64,000 nucleotides of DNA from Diploptera punctata (GCA_030220185.1 JASPKZ010004202.1:3211001-3275000), one strand, 5' to 3'. Counted from the stretch's first letter, positions 21,730 through 32,889 are shown. Notes: generated from the letters alone by a model not told the origin. Numbers and translations: made by a program.

Positions 21730-22520
21730 ATGAAGTCGAGGTTAGAGCAAATATAAATTTAGATTTCTTTTAAAAGTTGTCAATGTCCGTGAGCCCCTTA
21801 TTTCTTGTGGTAGGGAATTCCAGTTGCGAGAAGTGAAGATAGTAGAGTAAAACCTGTCTTAGCCGGAACCTCTATAAGAAGGAAACCTGTAGAGACGGAA
21901 AAAAAAAATCTCCAGAACGGTACGATTTTATATGTAAAATATTCCTGTATAAGCCGGAAACAGAATGTTTTTAAAGTACCAATAGTTAATTTTTACCTCA
22001 GTAAGACGGAAAATTATTCTTAAGGACGTTCTAATTACAGTATTAATGACCACAAGTGAACATTTTGCATATGGCGCTACTGCATTATATCGTTTTACCT
22101 TCTTGTGTTGCCATTGTATTGCGGGGATACCCTTGCTTATGTGTGACAGCGGGGAATCCCTCGCTTTTCCTTGCCTGCTTACGTTATCTGCGAGGGAGTT
22201 GGGGAACTTTTCAGTCTTCCTGTAGTTAAGTTCCGTCTCGCTTTTGTGTAATAAAGTTGTTTTGTATTGCCGTGCAAACTGTGCTGTTTTACCTATTTTG
22301 TATATATTTCAGTCAAAACGTTATGTCCTTAAAGCGTGTATGTAAAACCCTTACAATGTGTGAGAAAATACGAGCTTGTAATTTGGGAACCCTTTATAAG
22401 AAGGTAAACTGCCAAGACGGAAATATATTTAAGGAACCGTCATGTTTCTTCATAGATAGGTTTTACTGTATAGTAGTAGTAGGACTTTATTAGACAAAAA
22501 GTAAGATATTTACAATATTA
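21730..22520 (-). pseudogene. CR1-like LINE fragment split by a pogo-type element
   Basis: 21730-21844 carries WNSLPQEIRGSRTL-type coding on the minus strand; 22469-22520 holds its continuation (GTAGTAGTAGGACTTTATTA). The break is the element at 21845-22468. Confidence 0.6.
21845..22468 (+). mobile_element. pogo/Tigger-like element, internally deleted
   Basis: Terminal inverted repeats GAGTAAAACCTGTCTTAGCC and (inverse) CAGTAAAACCTATC lie next to TA at both ends (21843-21844, 22469-22470), as expected for pogo elements. An open piece at 22322-22400 reads MSLKRVCKTLTMCEKIRA, like the start of the CENP-B/pogo helix-turn-helix domain. The DDE catalytic domain is absent. Confidence 0.65.
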
Positions 22521-22614
22521 TTTACAAATATGGGTCGCACGGGCAGTAAGCCGTACGTGCTGTTGACAGTCCGTTACAATCAAGTAATAATTGGTACTAG
22601 TGTAAAGAAAAATA

Positions 22615-22800
22615 AACAACAAACAGCAATAACATTACAATTACATAAAGAAAACACAATAATAATATTACAATTAAATAATAACACAATAGCATTATAC
22701 ACTAAAAAAACATTAACACTACAATTACATAAAGAAAACACATTAATATTACAATTAAAATAATAGCACAATAGCATTATACACTAATTAATTTATATAT
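22615..22800. repeat. Short tandem duplication
   Basis: TTACAATTACATAAAGAAAA and ATAGCATTATACACTAA each occur twice about 100 bases apart. No function seen. Confidence 0.75.
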
Positions 22801-22984
22801 AATTGTTAATAATTAATGGTATTGCATTTTGATAACATATATTTATTCATGAATGAGTGTTGTTTTACTGTATATGCCATGGAGTGATGTGATGTGGTGT
22901 TACTAAACTTCCATTAAAAACTTCGAGGACGTGTAGTGGGGACCAGAAGGTTACGCATAGCATCGGAACCCATGTCCGGAAACG

Positions 22985-23300
22985 TGCCGTTTTTCCGATA
23001 CATACAAAATACCACAACACACGTTGATCTCTCTGACGCCTGTTGCTTCGACTGGGATATGACGACCTCAGACGTCAACAGAGATACGGTACCTCCGTGC
23101 CATGTTCTGGTACACACGATCACCAATCCTTGGTCCTAAAACATCCATTGCAGTCATAACCCGCGCTAGTAAGTCTTCCTCAGATGCCACAGGAGTCTCG
23201 TAAATGAAGGATCTTATGTGACCCCACAGGTAGTAGTCTAGTAGGACATAGTCAGGAAAACGTGCAAGGTTTTTTGGCTACGAAAATGCGGGAAAGTTGA
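22985..23300 (-). pseudogene. mariner/IS630-like transposase C-terminal remnant
   Basis: Minus frame: LARFPDYVLLDYYLWGHIRS, FIYETPVASEEDLLARVMTA, MDVLGPRIGDRVYQNMARRY, then an in-frame TGA. The PD....DYYLWG block holds the third catalytic acidic residue of Tc1/mariner-type transposases. The rest of the catalytic domain and the terminal repeats are not visible. Positions 23301-24089 hold nothing else I recognise. Confidence 0.7.
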
Positions 23301-24089
23301 ACGTGTGTAGCGAGACATGAGTTCCTATGCTAAACGTAACAATATTTTTTTAAATATATTTAATAACTTGTACACGTGATTGATACTCTTTCTTCTTTTG
23401 TTTCCAGAGATGAGTGGCGTAATTCGATCAACGTTTGCTTCAAGGGTGAGTTTTAATTTGATTGTAGTATTTAAAAAAAATATCGCATAGACAGTGTTGC
23501 CAATTTATTTCATAAGTTATTCACCCTTTATTATAAATTTTCAGTAGGACTATTGTGGGTTTATCATCTAGATAAAAGTTAGGTTGAAATAAATGAATAA
23601 ATGAAAGAAGAAATAGAGCAGAAATTACTGCTTGCATTTAAGTGCATTAGAATTAATTTAATGGAAAATTGTTATATGTACCACGATTATGCACACTTGC
23701 ATTAAAATCGTAATTTTGATCACGTCCTATTCCAAGATATTCATAAAAGAATTCGCGAATGGAATTTTAGTATAATTGAACAAGTATATATATTTATTAC
23801 ATGGCATAAAGAGTTACCAATTATGAAATGTATAAAATTGAATCTTTACAGAATAATTTATATATTATAATTAGTTAAAACCGTGCATTTTACTTTCTAT
23901 TACTTTCTCTTTTAAAAACATCCCCTGAGAAATTTCTGAAATGCATTTCATAATAGCCACTGGTGCAGTTGTAAATTGAAAAGTACATGAACGCAACATA
24001 TTTTTGTTATATTGATATAATTCCAATCCATGTACACCTATCTTCGAAGATACCTTTGGATCTATTATCCTAATTAGTTTATACTTTTA

Positions 24090-24515
24090 TAAGTTTCAGT
24101 TTATCTCGCTGGGACGTCCAAAAAAAAGCGCTGGATGGAAAATTCCTCTTTGAGACCGTAACAGGCCACATGGCCTAATACTTGCATGGATGATGATAAG
24201 ATTGTCATTTTACTTAATTTTGGATAGAAGATTGATTCCCATGTGTGGTGCTCTTTATCAATTAATATATTTGATAATAAGCAGATATTGGTAAAAGTAA
24301 AGTCTCTAAGAAGAAAACTTAAAAGCCATAAAAAGCACCCCACGCTTTTGATGGTAAAATTATTTTTTTTTGTAGATAACTCTAGTTTTATTCTATATGT
24401 GTTGGAGATGATTTTTTTGTTGACCACTCTAATTTTATCCCAAGCGCGTTGCAAATTAAAATTATTTTTCATTTTTTAGTTCGGTTTTCTAATAAAGCGT
24501 GTTGTTTTAGTTTTT
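24090..24515 (+). repeat. Unclassified repeat R4, copy 1
   Basis: Shares its last ~100 bases with 34430-34540: CTAATTTTATCCCAAGCGCG and AGTTCGGTTTTCTAATAAAG. An AATAAA-like signal lies in the shared end. Confidence 0.55.
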
Positions 24516-24517
24516 TT

Positions 24518-25085
24518 AACTTACTCACTTACTTACTCACTGGCACTATCGAACCCGTAGGTTCATGGCCGCGCGGACATAAGCTCTCCATACATCCCTA
24601 TCCTGAGCTAATGCTTTCCAATCATTTCCTGTATAATCTACTTCCCTCAAATCATAGTTAATGTTGTTCTCCCACCTCATTCTTGGTCTACCAACTGGGC
24701 GTTTTCCTTCTGGCTTTCCTACAAAAGTTTCCATGCACGTCTTTCATTCCCCATACGCGCAACATGTCCTGCCCATCGCAGTCTACGGGACTTAACTGTT
24801 CTTATTATATCTGGCTTCCTATAAAGACCATGTAGTTCATTGTTATGTAGTCTTCTCAATTCACCTGTCTGTTCATCTCTCTTTGGTCCAACAATTTTCC
24901 TAAGAACTTTATTCTCAAATACTCGTAATCTCCTTTCCTCCCTTAAAGTAAGAGTCCATGTTTCGCACCCATATAATATAACTGGTAGAATAATAGTTTT
25001 ATATATTTTCAGCTTAACGTTTTTTGAAAGGAGTTGGGACATCAAAAGTCTCTGCAATGCATAATAGCATGCATTTCCAGAATTT
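24518..25085 (-). pseudogene. RTE1 LINE, 5'-truncated
   Basis: Minus strand, tail (TTAC)n at 24518. Two overlapping frames give MQRLLMSQLLSKNVKLKIYK, LYGCETWTLTLREERRLRVF, RLRWAGHVARMGNERRAWK and the RPRMRWENNINYDLRE end; one frameshift near 24725 separates them. It starts at the RLNSGNACYYAL region. Confidence 0.85.
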
Positions 25086-25420
25086 ACTAAAACTATTATT
25101 TATTTTTTAATTTTTAGTTTAATTGATTGTCATAAACCGGAATCCCATGAAAATGTAATTGCTTACAATATTTTTAGTGTCTAGGCACGAATATAATTAT
25201 ATTTTTTTAAATTATTATCTAACATTATTATGTTCTTGAATATTTTAATATAGATAAATAGTTACAGTTAATCGTATCCTTATCATATTTTTTGGATACA
25301 TTACAATGTTGTAAGATTACAAAATTGTCATTAATATTTTACAGAATAGGATAAAAAGTAAATATCTTTTAATTCGATTGTATTGTATTATGAGCTAAAA
25401 TCCCTCTTCTAAAAAAAATT

Positions 25421-25510
25421 CTCCGGGCCGGTTTTGAACCAGCCACCTATGGGTTACTGAAATTATATACCAACACCGTCCACCGCTTTACGAACTGAGC
25501 TACCAGAAGT
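25421..25510 (-). tRNA. tRNA-like sequence (probable pseudogene)
   Basis: Minus strand: CTTCTGGTAGCTCAGTTCG gives an acceptor strand and A box; GGTTCAAAACCGGCC gives a B box; the distal CCCGGAG pairs with CTTCTGG with one mismatch. The anticodon region is overlong (about 30 bases), so it is a pseudogene, SINE head or intron-bearing form. Positions 25086-25420 and 25511-25936 hold nothing I recognise. Confidence 0.45.
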
Positions 25511-25936
25511 TATAATATTAATTTCTTACAACGATGGACTAAAAAGTCGATAAGTCGCAGCCTATTATACCGGTCTTTATTTTTTTGATGTCCTGATAAT
25601 CCTGGCCAGGATCTTAGAAAAAATGAAATTATTGTATTGTCATTGGTCCTTTACAAGTATACAAAGTTTCAAGTCGATCCAATGTTTTTAAGTGGGTGAA
25701 AATCGCGTTGAAAGATTCCGTTACAAAGTCAAGCTAATTTAAAGTGTGTAATGACCGTGGTGCAGGCTTTTGTTTTTTACAATTAACAACCGTAGATTTT
25801 CAATTTTTTATGGTTGTTATGGAAACATGTTAAACAATGGTCTTGATTTAGATTTCATTTCTGCAATTCATTGATAAAGTTTCTTCAGTTATGGTCTCTA
25901 CTTTTAGTGGTTTCTAAGGAGTTTAGGTCAAGCATA

Positions 25937-26700
25937 AATAACTAACTGCACTATTGAACCCGTGGGTTCATGACCACGCAAACATAAGCTCTCCATATAT
26001 ACTAGCATGAGGTAATGATCCCTGTATAATCTACTTCCCTCAAATTATGATTCATGTTATTCTCCACCTCATTCTTGGCCTACCAACAAGGAGTTTTCCC
26101 TCCGGTCTTCCTACAAGAAGTTTGCACTCCCCATTCGTGCCACATGTCTTGCCCATCGCAGCCCACGAGACTTATCTGTCTTTATATTTGGTTTCTCATA
26201 AAGATCATGTAGTTAACTGTTATGTAGTTTTTTCCATTCACCTCTATGTTCATCTCATATTTGGTCCAAACTTTTCCTAAAAGCTTTATGCATAAATACT
26301 CGTAATCTTTTCTCCTCCCTTAACCCTTAAATTGGCAAAACACAAATTTCTTCTGTTACTTATTTGAATATGGCGGACCGCAGTGAAAATGGAATCCTGT
26401 GTAACTGTTATTATTATGTATATTGTATAATTAGGCACACATTTAAGTGGTTTCTTTTTGTTCGTTTTCTTCTGATCTATTTAAAATATTAAATTAATTA
26501 AACTAACTGATGTATCCAAAAGGATACATTACGAATTTTAGGGTTAAAGTAAGAGTCCATGTTTCGCATCCATATATTATAACTGTGAGAATAACAGTTA
26601 AGTATATATTTTATAGTTTAACAATTTTTAGAGAAGTTGGGATGGCAAGAGTTCCTGTAATGCATAATAGCACGCATTTCCAGAACTGAGTCTATACAAT
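25937..26700 (-). pseudogene. RTE1 LINE, degenerate, split by a piggyBac-type MITE
   Basis: Minus-strand RTE1 with many small deletions; the 3' end is at 25950 (CTATTGAACCCGTGGG). It is interrupted at 26324-26543 and resumes with AAAGTAAGAGTCCATG. Confidence 0.8.
26324..26543. mobile_element. piggyBac-type MITE, copy 1
   Basis: A 220-bp element starting CCCTTAAATTGGC and ending GAATTTTAGGG, flanked by TTAA at 26320-26323 and 26544-26547. The RTE1 consensus has a single TTAA at this point. Subterminal palindrome GTATCC-AAAA-GGATAC. No coding capacity. Positions 26701-27265 hold nothing I recognise. Confidence 0.8.
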
Positions 26701-27574
26701 ATTAAAATGATTGCAGAACTATAGAAAAGTTTGATTTTGTCATAATGTTACTTCAAAGTTTCTGTTTTGAAAGACGCGGAGAATGCAGTTTGGATACGTA
26801 TTTGCGCTTCCAATTGCCTTTTTATCTTTTTTTACTATCTAACTCGCGAAGCTAAGGTTGGGGTCAGACTTGATGAAGGCTGCTAGAGAAAGGGGAGGGG
26901 TAGGAAAGTTGACAGATCCTGCGAACACGACGGAAGACGCTTCTTGAATAGGAATAAAAAATAAAAGAGTAGGTTGAACAAAGATTGAGCATAAGAAAAA
27001 CGAAGACAGAAAAACGGACAAAATCGAGAAGAAAAAAGAAAGAAAGGAAAAATTGGCGTAGTAAAGAAGTAGAGTGGAGAGGTAAGGGGGAGGACAGAGG
27101 TAAGACGAATGAGGTCAGGTTGGATGTGTGTGAGTGTGTTCAGAATATTACCAAGTACAAGGTATTCCTTTAGTGAAAAATGTGCACTAATGCTCCTTCT
27201 TTTAAGTTGTGAATTCTAAAGTTTTTACTTTACCAAGTTCTCTATTATTCGCATTCAAGAACTATGAAACTTACACGCACACACTACTGAGTAATACTAA
27301 GAAATTGGGACTGGAAGTAAATATCAATAAAACTAAATATATGGTCACACGTAGAAATACATTATATAATGGAAATAGACAGCTAATGACAAAATGAGGG
27401 AAATTTTGAGGAAGTGGCTGAATTCAAATACCTAGGAACAATAATCACAAACAGGAATGAGATGCACAAGGAAATTAAACATAGGCTCAATTCTGGAAAT
27501 TCGTGTTATTATGCATTACAGAGACTCTTGATGTCCCAACTCCTTTCAAAAAAACGTTAAACTGAATATGTATA

Positions 27575-27603
27575 AGGTATGATAAAAAAATAAATTCCTC
27601 GAC

Positions 27604-27644
<41 letters not shown>

Positions 27645-27880
27645 TATGATAAGAAAAATAAATGCCTGGACCGGATTCGAACCCGCATTTCTGAGTCTGT
27701 ACCTCAGCGTGATATCCATTACACTACCAGGCGAATCCAATTCAAACACTTATTTTTCTTATATATGTATTATATTCTCCATTATTTCTAGATGTCGCGA
27801 GAACTCTAGTAGCTGACTATAACAAGTAAGCAAATTAAATTTTTTTCTTATCATACGATATTAAGCTTACATTGCTCAAT
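27575..27880. mobile_element. tRNA-bearing insertion with inverted ends
   Basis: Near its ends are TATGATAAAAAAATAAATT and the inverse TTTTTTTCTTATCATA. Inside are a second TATGATAAGAAAAATAAAT, an (AT)n run at 27610-27642 and the tRNA-like sequence at 27663-27733. A tRNA-derived SINE that recombined is one reading; a foldback element is another. Confidence 0.45.
27663..27733 (-). tRNA. tRNA-like cloverleaf, anticodon ACA (Cys-like)
   Basis: 71 bases fold as acceptor CGCCTGG/CCAGGCA (six pairs), D stem GTG/CAC, anticodon stem CTGAG/CTCAG with loop GTACAGA (anticodon ACA), and a T arm around TTCGAAT with one mismatch. A box TAGTGTAATGG and B box GGTTCGAATCC are intact. Eukaryotes do not normally use tRNA-Cys(ACA), so a SINE head or pseudogene is more likely than a working tRNA. 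Confidence 0.5.
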
Positions 27881-28430
27881 GTTAAAACATTTAATTATAA
27901 CATATATATTTATATATATATAACTATTATTCTACCAGTTATATTATATGGGTGCGAAACATGGACTCTTACTTTAAGGCAGGAAAGGTGAATACCAGTA
28001 TTTGAGAATAAAGTTCTCACAAAAAATTTTGGACCAAAGAGAGATGAACAGACAGGTGAATGGAGAAGACTGTGTAACAATGAATTACATGGTCTTTATA
28101 GGAAGCCATATATAATGAAAACAGTTAAGTCTCGTAGACTGCGATGAGGAGGACATGTGGCACGAATGGGGAATAAAAGGCGTGCATGGAAGCTTCTTGT
28201 AGGAAAACCAGAGGGAAAACGCCCAGTTGGTAGACCAAGAATGAGATAGGAGAAAACATTAACTATGATTTAAGGGAAGTAGATTATACAGGAGATGATT
28301 GGAAAACATTGGCTCAGGATAGGGATGTATGGAGAGCTTATGTCCGCGCGGCCATGAACCTACGGGTTAGATAGTGCCAGTGAGTTAATTAGTTAGCAAC
28401 TTACAAATGTTCTCAATATTTGAAACCTTA

Positions 28431-28500
28431 AGCGTTAGGGGTTAGTGGTTAGAGACTCCAGTTGATGCGGTCCCGGGTTCGTTTTCCTGTCAGGCCACAG
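28431..28500 (+). tRNA. tRNA-like fragment
   Basis: GGGTTAGTGGTTAGAGACTC resembles an A box and CCCGGGTTCGTTTTCC a B box. Structure not complete. Confidence 0.35.
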
Positions 28501-28575
28501 GATGTTTTTTCTTAAAGGGAATTATTTTTATAGCCTCCCATGGTCTCGGACCTGTTTCATAAAAGTTCTACTTTT

Positions 28576-28684
28576 AGGGTCGGTTTCGCCAACAGAGGTA
28601 ACTGTATTACGCCAGTTTTCTCCATGTATAATGCATAGCTTAAACTGGCGTAATACAGTTACCTCTCTTGGTGAAACTGGCCCT
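28576..28684. mobile_element. Short foldback MITE
   Basis: Arms of about 43 bp (28576-28619 and 28642-28684), AGGGTCGGTTTCGCCA / TGGTGAAACTGGCCCT at the tips and ACTGTATTACGCCAGTTT / AAACTGGCGTAATACAGT near the centre, around a ~22-base loop. Confidence 0.8.
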
Positions 28685-28725
28685 TAGTAGTTACATATTA
28701 CCACTGTAAAATTTACTACTTAGCA

Positions 28726-29049
28726 GTCTGGTACGAATATTTGAGAATAAAGTTCTTAGGATATTTTTTGGACAAAAAAAAAAGAAAGATGAACAGACAG
28801 GTGAATGTAGAAAACTTCCAAATAGTGAGCTACATTATATGTATACGAAGCCAGATACAATGAGAACAGTTAAGTATCGTAGACTGTGATTGACGGGACA
28901 TGTGGCACGTATGGGGGATGAAAGAGGTGCATGGAAGCTTCTTATAGGAAAACCAGAAGTAGAACGCACAGTTGGTAGACCAAGAATGAGGTGGGAGAAT
29001 AACATTAAACATGATTTGAGGGAAGTATATTATACAAGAAATGATAGTT
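28726..29049 (+). pseudogene. RTE1 LINE fragment
   Basis: GHVARMGDERGAWKLLIGK and RPRMRWENNIKHDLRE are readable. The 3' end is lost at the junction with P/U copy G at GAAATGAT. Confidence 0.75.
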
Positions 29050-29665
29050 TGCACTTTCTTAAATGTATTTTTCCCAGGTATAACATTCCAGAAAAATATA
29101 ATTGCCATAGGACATCAGAAATGAATTAATATACAGTTTGATGTTTCATTTTTTCTCCACTAGAGAGCATTCTTACAATATTGCGTTCCTTTGGCAATAA
29201 ATAGTATGATCTGGTTGCAGTGATAAACAAAATAAGCAAATGAAGCGCACCAATCGTTTCACATTTGTTTTCAAACATCGCCGTTTACATTAAATATATA
29301 AATATTTTAAAATAACTATAGTTAAATAATGATTTGTGAGTAAACAGCTTAATTTTATTCGTTAACCCTTAAATTGGCAAAACACAAATTTCTTCTGTTA
29401 GTTATTTGAATCTGGCGGACCGCAGTGAAAACGAAATTTGTATAACTCTTATTATTAGGTATATTGTATAATTACACACACATTTAAGTGGTTTATTTTT
29501 GTTTGTTTTCTTCTGATTTACTAAAAATATTAAATTAATTGAACCAACTGACGTATCCAAAAGGATACATTACGAATTTAAGGGTTAAATAGTCCTAACA
29601 AATGTCACTCTTGATTTCAAAATTCTCTAGATAAATTGGAAATCACTCGTGGCATTACTTATGAT
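29050..29665 (-). repeat. P/U unit copy G with nested MITE
   Basis: U in minus orientation, truncated on the left; its end GTTAAATAGTC is split by a piggyBac-type MITE at TTAA, then half of P follows (GGAAATCACTCGTGGCATTA). Confidence 0.85.
29366..29584. mobile_element. piggyBac-type MITE, copy 2
   Basis: 219 bp, same orientation and ends as copy 1 (CCCTTAAATTGGC ... GAATTTAAGGG), flanked by TTAA at 29362-29365 and 29585-29588. The empty site ATTCGTTAAATAGTCC is seen in copies C and D of the P/U unit. Positions 29666-30240 hold nothing I recognise. Confidence 0.85.
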
Positions 29666-30240
29666 AAATCTGTATACTTGCTAAGCTAAGTAATAGGCCC
29701 CTAATATGTGTATTAGATTTTTGTGTCATAATTGAAATCTTGAACTTGTCATCATGTTACTTCATTACGTCTCTCAATTTAATGGGCTTTACAAGTGGCC
29801 CCTCTTCTTGAAGCCTCATTTATTCGAAAGATGTCGGTGACTAAACAGAACAGGTAAAACAGAATGAATATCAGTATGCAAGTGGTTGTATGAAAACAAG
29901 TTGGGACAGAATTTCAACTCTACAACTGGTATTGGGTAACGAACCGAGAATGTACTATTGAGAGCATCCTTCAACAGGAACAAAATAAAAGCGAATAAAA
30001 AAGAATGCTAAAGATTCGATGACGTTTGGAGATTACAGAGAAGCTGAACGTGAAGAACATAGTTCAGTCTCTTTTGTTATTTTTAAGTAGATATACTCGG
30101 ACCAACGGATCTGTGCCCCTATAGCGCTGTCATCGTTCTTAGAAAAGTACACATCTGTACCCGCACCCCAGGCCAGGAGAGTCCTTAACTTAAACTTACC
30201 TACATTCCAGTTTATAACATTTATTACTGATTCCTATACT

Positions 30241-30625
30241 TTGACTGTATTTCTTCTTGTAAGCCCATGTTTTCCCTTTACAGAGATTTAGGCGCTTTCC
30301 CCCTACAGGGAAGAATTTGAACCATACTAATTTAGTTACACTTGTTTTCGTATAGATGTCCTTTGAGGGGTCCGTGGTCAGCGTTCCGCCTCATACTACC
30401 ATATAGGAAACCAAGGTAGTATACTAGGACGGGAAAATTCGGTAAATTTTGCTTAGAGGCCTTTTCATTCAGGCTTAAGGATCTTTTACGAGCCTGAAAA
30501 TCTTCAGACTCGGGACCCACGGCTTAAAGTCCCTCCCGGAGGAATTGCTCCTTGGATTTTTCCATCCTAAAAAAATCCATCGACCCCGGCCGGGTTTGAA
30601 CCCGTGACCCTTGGGACCAGAGGCA
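30241..30625 (-). mobile_element. SINE-E, first of a tandem pair
   Basis: Minus strand. The B box (CGGGTTCAAACCCGGCC read on the minus strand) lies at about 30590-30606. The body matches the other copies down to GAATTTGAACCATACTA. The A-box end is cut at 30625, where the next SINE-E begins. Confidence 0.8.
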
Positions 30626-30923
30626 ATTTAGTTACACTTGTTTTCGTATAGATGTCCTTTGAATGGTCCGTGGTCTGCGTTCCGCCTGATAATGACATCT
30701 AGGAAATCAAGGTAGTACTAGGACGGGAAAAGTCGGTAAATTTTGCTTAGAGGCCTTTTCATTCAGGCTTAAGGATTTTTTACGAGCCTGAAAATCTTCA
30801 GACTCGGGCCCACGGCTTAAAGTCCCTCCCGGAGGACTTGCTTCTTGGATTTTTCCATCCTAAAAAATCCCGCGACCCTCGGGACTAGAGGCAAGGAGCA
30901 TAACCACTAGTCCACCGCGGCCG
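30626..30923 (-). mobile_element. SINE-E, second of a tandem pair
   Basis: Minus strand, starting GGCCGCGGTGGACTAGTGG (A box TGGACTAGTGGTTATGC). About 23 bases with the B box are deleted compared with the neighbour. It joins the first copy head to tail inside the shared GAGGCAA. Confidence 0.8.
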
Positions 30924-30991
30924 ATTGACTGTATTTAAGAAGTTTTATTGGGCAACCCCTAGAATAATTTTATTTAAGGAAGAATTTTTAT

Positions 30992-31066
30992 AGCCTGACC
31001 GAGAATCGAACCCGATACCTCATGAACTGTAGTCAGGAACACTGACCACTAGCCCATGAAGCTGGC
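30992..31066 (-). tRNA. tRNA-like sequence
   Basis: Minus strand: GGGCTAGTGGTCAGTG as A box, GGTTCGATTCTCGG as B box; a central loop CTACAGT would give anticodon ACA. Acceptor pairing is poor, so probably a SINE head or pseudogene. Positions 31067-31775 hold nothing I recognise. Confidence 0.4.
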
Positions 31067-31775
31067 CGAAGTGTACACTTAGTGAGAAAAAGAATGAGTC
31101 GCTTCAAAAAGCAGTTTTTTTGTTATGGCCCACTGCGCATGCTCGAAAAGCCATAGCTGATTTTCACGAGGTAATGCACTGTTAAATGTTTTAAATTCGC
31201 TGTATTTGGTTTTAATGGTCTTAAATAGTTAAAGAACAGTGAAGGAGACGTGTTTCTAGATATTCAAGAGTGTTGGACAAATGCAATGTTACTCAAATTG
31301 CGACATTTTAAATAAAGTTCAACTCTCGTTCATAGTGTAAAAGTAAACACGGCAACAAGTATCACACGTTCGAGTAGCGTAGATCGTTGAACTACTTACA
31401 ACAAGATGAAATGTATGTGAAAGCCAGGGTTCAGGTCCTCCGACAATTTTTTTTATTCATTTGTATTTTCGCAAAACACATCCTATAATATTTAATTCCT
31501 GCCACATAATCTACGTTCACTTTACACTATCTTAAGTAATATTCCTGCCTCTGTAACAGTATTTAGCTACCGGTATAAATTTAATCGTGCGTGCAGTACC
31601 ACGTGTTAATAATAATGCTATAAATTTATGTAATAAAATATAATATAGCTTCATATATTTATGTGTTTATTCATTTATTACGTATTGGTGAGGAAAAAGT
31701 TTCAACCTTCAATTAAAATATTTAGTTTATATATGTCAAGTCCATCGTAATAATAGCTCATAGATGATGGACAAT

Positions 31776-31850
31776 AATAAAAATTATTATTATTATTATT
31801 ATCCGTCATCTATAAAAATAATAATAATAATAATCTTAGTAATAATAATA
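31776..31850. repeat. Inverted (ATT)n/(AAT)n
   Basis: ATTATTATT, then an ATCCGTCATCTATAAA spacer, then AATAATAATAAT; GATGATGGAC/GTCATC inverted pieces flank it. Confidence 0.8.
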
Positions 31851-31854
31851 ATGG

Positions 31855-32465
31855 GATGTATCAAATGATGTGAAGAATGTAATTACCTGGGGATCAAAAT
31901 TAACTCAAAATGTCCCCAAGAAAATGACATAAAATATAGAATTCAAAAAAGGCAGATCGGTAATAACATTGTTAAACGGAGTTTTGTGGGATAAGAACAT
32001 AAGAATAGATATCAAATTAGAAATTTATAAATCCATAATTCGAAGCACGCTAACATTCGGTGCAGAAACTTGACATCTGAATACAAATTTGAGTTTAAAG
32101 CTTATGTCTACCCAAATGGATTCTTACAGACGCTCAACCAGACATTCTAAATTGGAAAAAAAAAATGATAAATACAATCATCACACAACAAATGAAAGTT
32201 CAAAATTCAATATTAGATTTTGTGAGATACAGACAACAAGAATGGTATTCTCTTATACGTAGGATGCCAGAGGAAACATTACCCAGATAAGCTTTGGAAT
32301 GGATTCCACCTGAAAAAGGAAAGAGAGGTGGACCAGATTTAAATGGATGGATGATGTAAGAAGAGATATGAGGGAGCTAGGTCTGGAAGAATTGGAATGA
32401 GAAGATAGAGACGAATGGAGAAAGAAGATAGAAATTTAAAAAGCTTTGTGCAAGGAAAGATGTTT
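31855..32465 (+). pseudogene. LINE2 post-RT fragment, degenerate
   Basis: Readable pieces: LLNGVLWDKNIRIDIKLEIY, IIRSTLTFGAET, then a GGPD/RW-type end with WMDDVRRDMRELGLEELE. Frames are broken. Confidence 0.65.
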
Positions 32466-32610
32466 TATTACACTGTAAACCTGTTTATAAATAACTAAAT
32501 AATAATATTAATAATAAAATTATTAATACTTCCAAATAGTTATACGTTTTTTCTTTAAGAATGAATATACAGAATAATATACAAAGCACTTTAACAATTA
32601 CAAAAATTAA

Positions 32611-32682
32611 CCTCACCGGGAATCGAACCTGCGATCTCTTGTATACGAATCAAGCCACTAAGCACTGAGCTACGCTCTCGAT
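32611..32682 (-). tRNA. tRNA-like sequence
   Basis: Minus strand: GCGTAGCTCAGTGCTTAG A box, CAGGTTCGATTCCCGG B box. A possible anticodon loop TTCGTAT gives CGT. Acceptor strands do not pair well. Confidence 0.4.
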
Positions 32683-32889
32683 GCGTTATTGCCTTTAGAA
32701 AAGAATACTCTTCAAGGGAAGAAGGAAAACGTATTGTAGCTCTACTGTGCAATTAGTTTACTCGTGTGAATCCCGCGTTACAACTTGAAATATTCGAGAT
32801 CAAGAGTCGGCCCATTCTTTTTGTCGCTAAGTGTACATCCATGAATTTTGAAGTTTGTGGAGAGCAAAATGTAATCTGCAAGTTCGTAA

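Larger units (their letters stand above)
27266..28398 (+). pseudogene. RTE1 LINE, split by a tRNA-bearing insertion
   Basis: Plus strand: THTLLSNTKKLGLEVNINKT, then FKYLGTIITNRNEM-type sequence to 27570; it resumes at about 27908 with the LYGCETWTLTL region and continues through the post-RT end to GTGAGTTAATTAGTTAG. Several frameshifts. Confidence 0.8.

Noticed and set aside
26950..27160. Lys/Arg-rich frame
   Set aside because: Purine-rich low complexity (GAAGAAAAAAGAAAGAAAG); no start context or domain.
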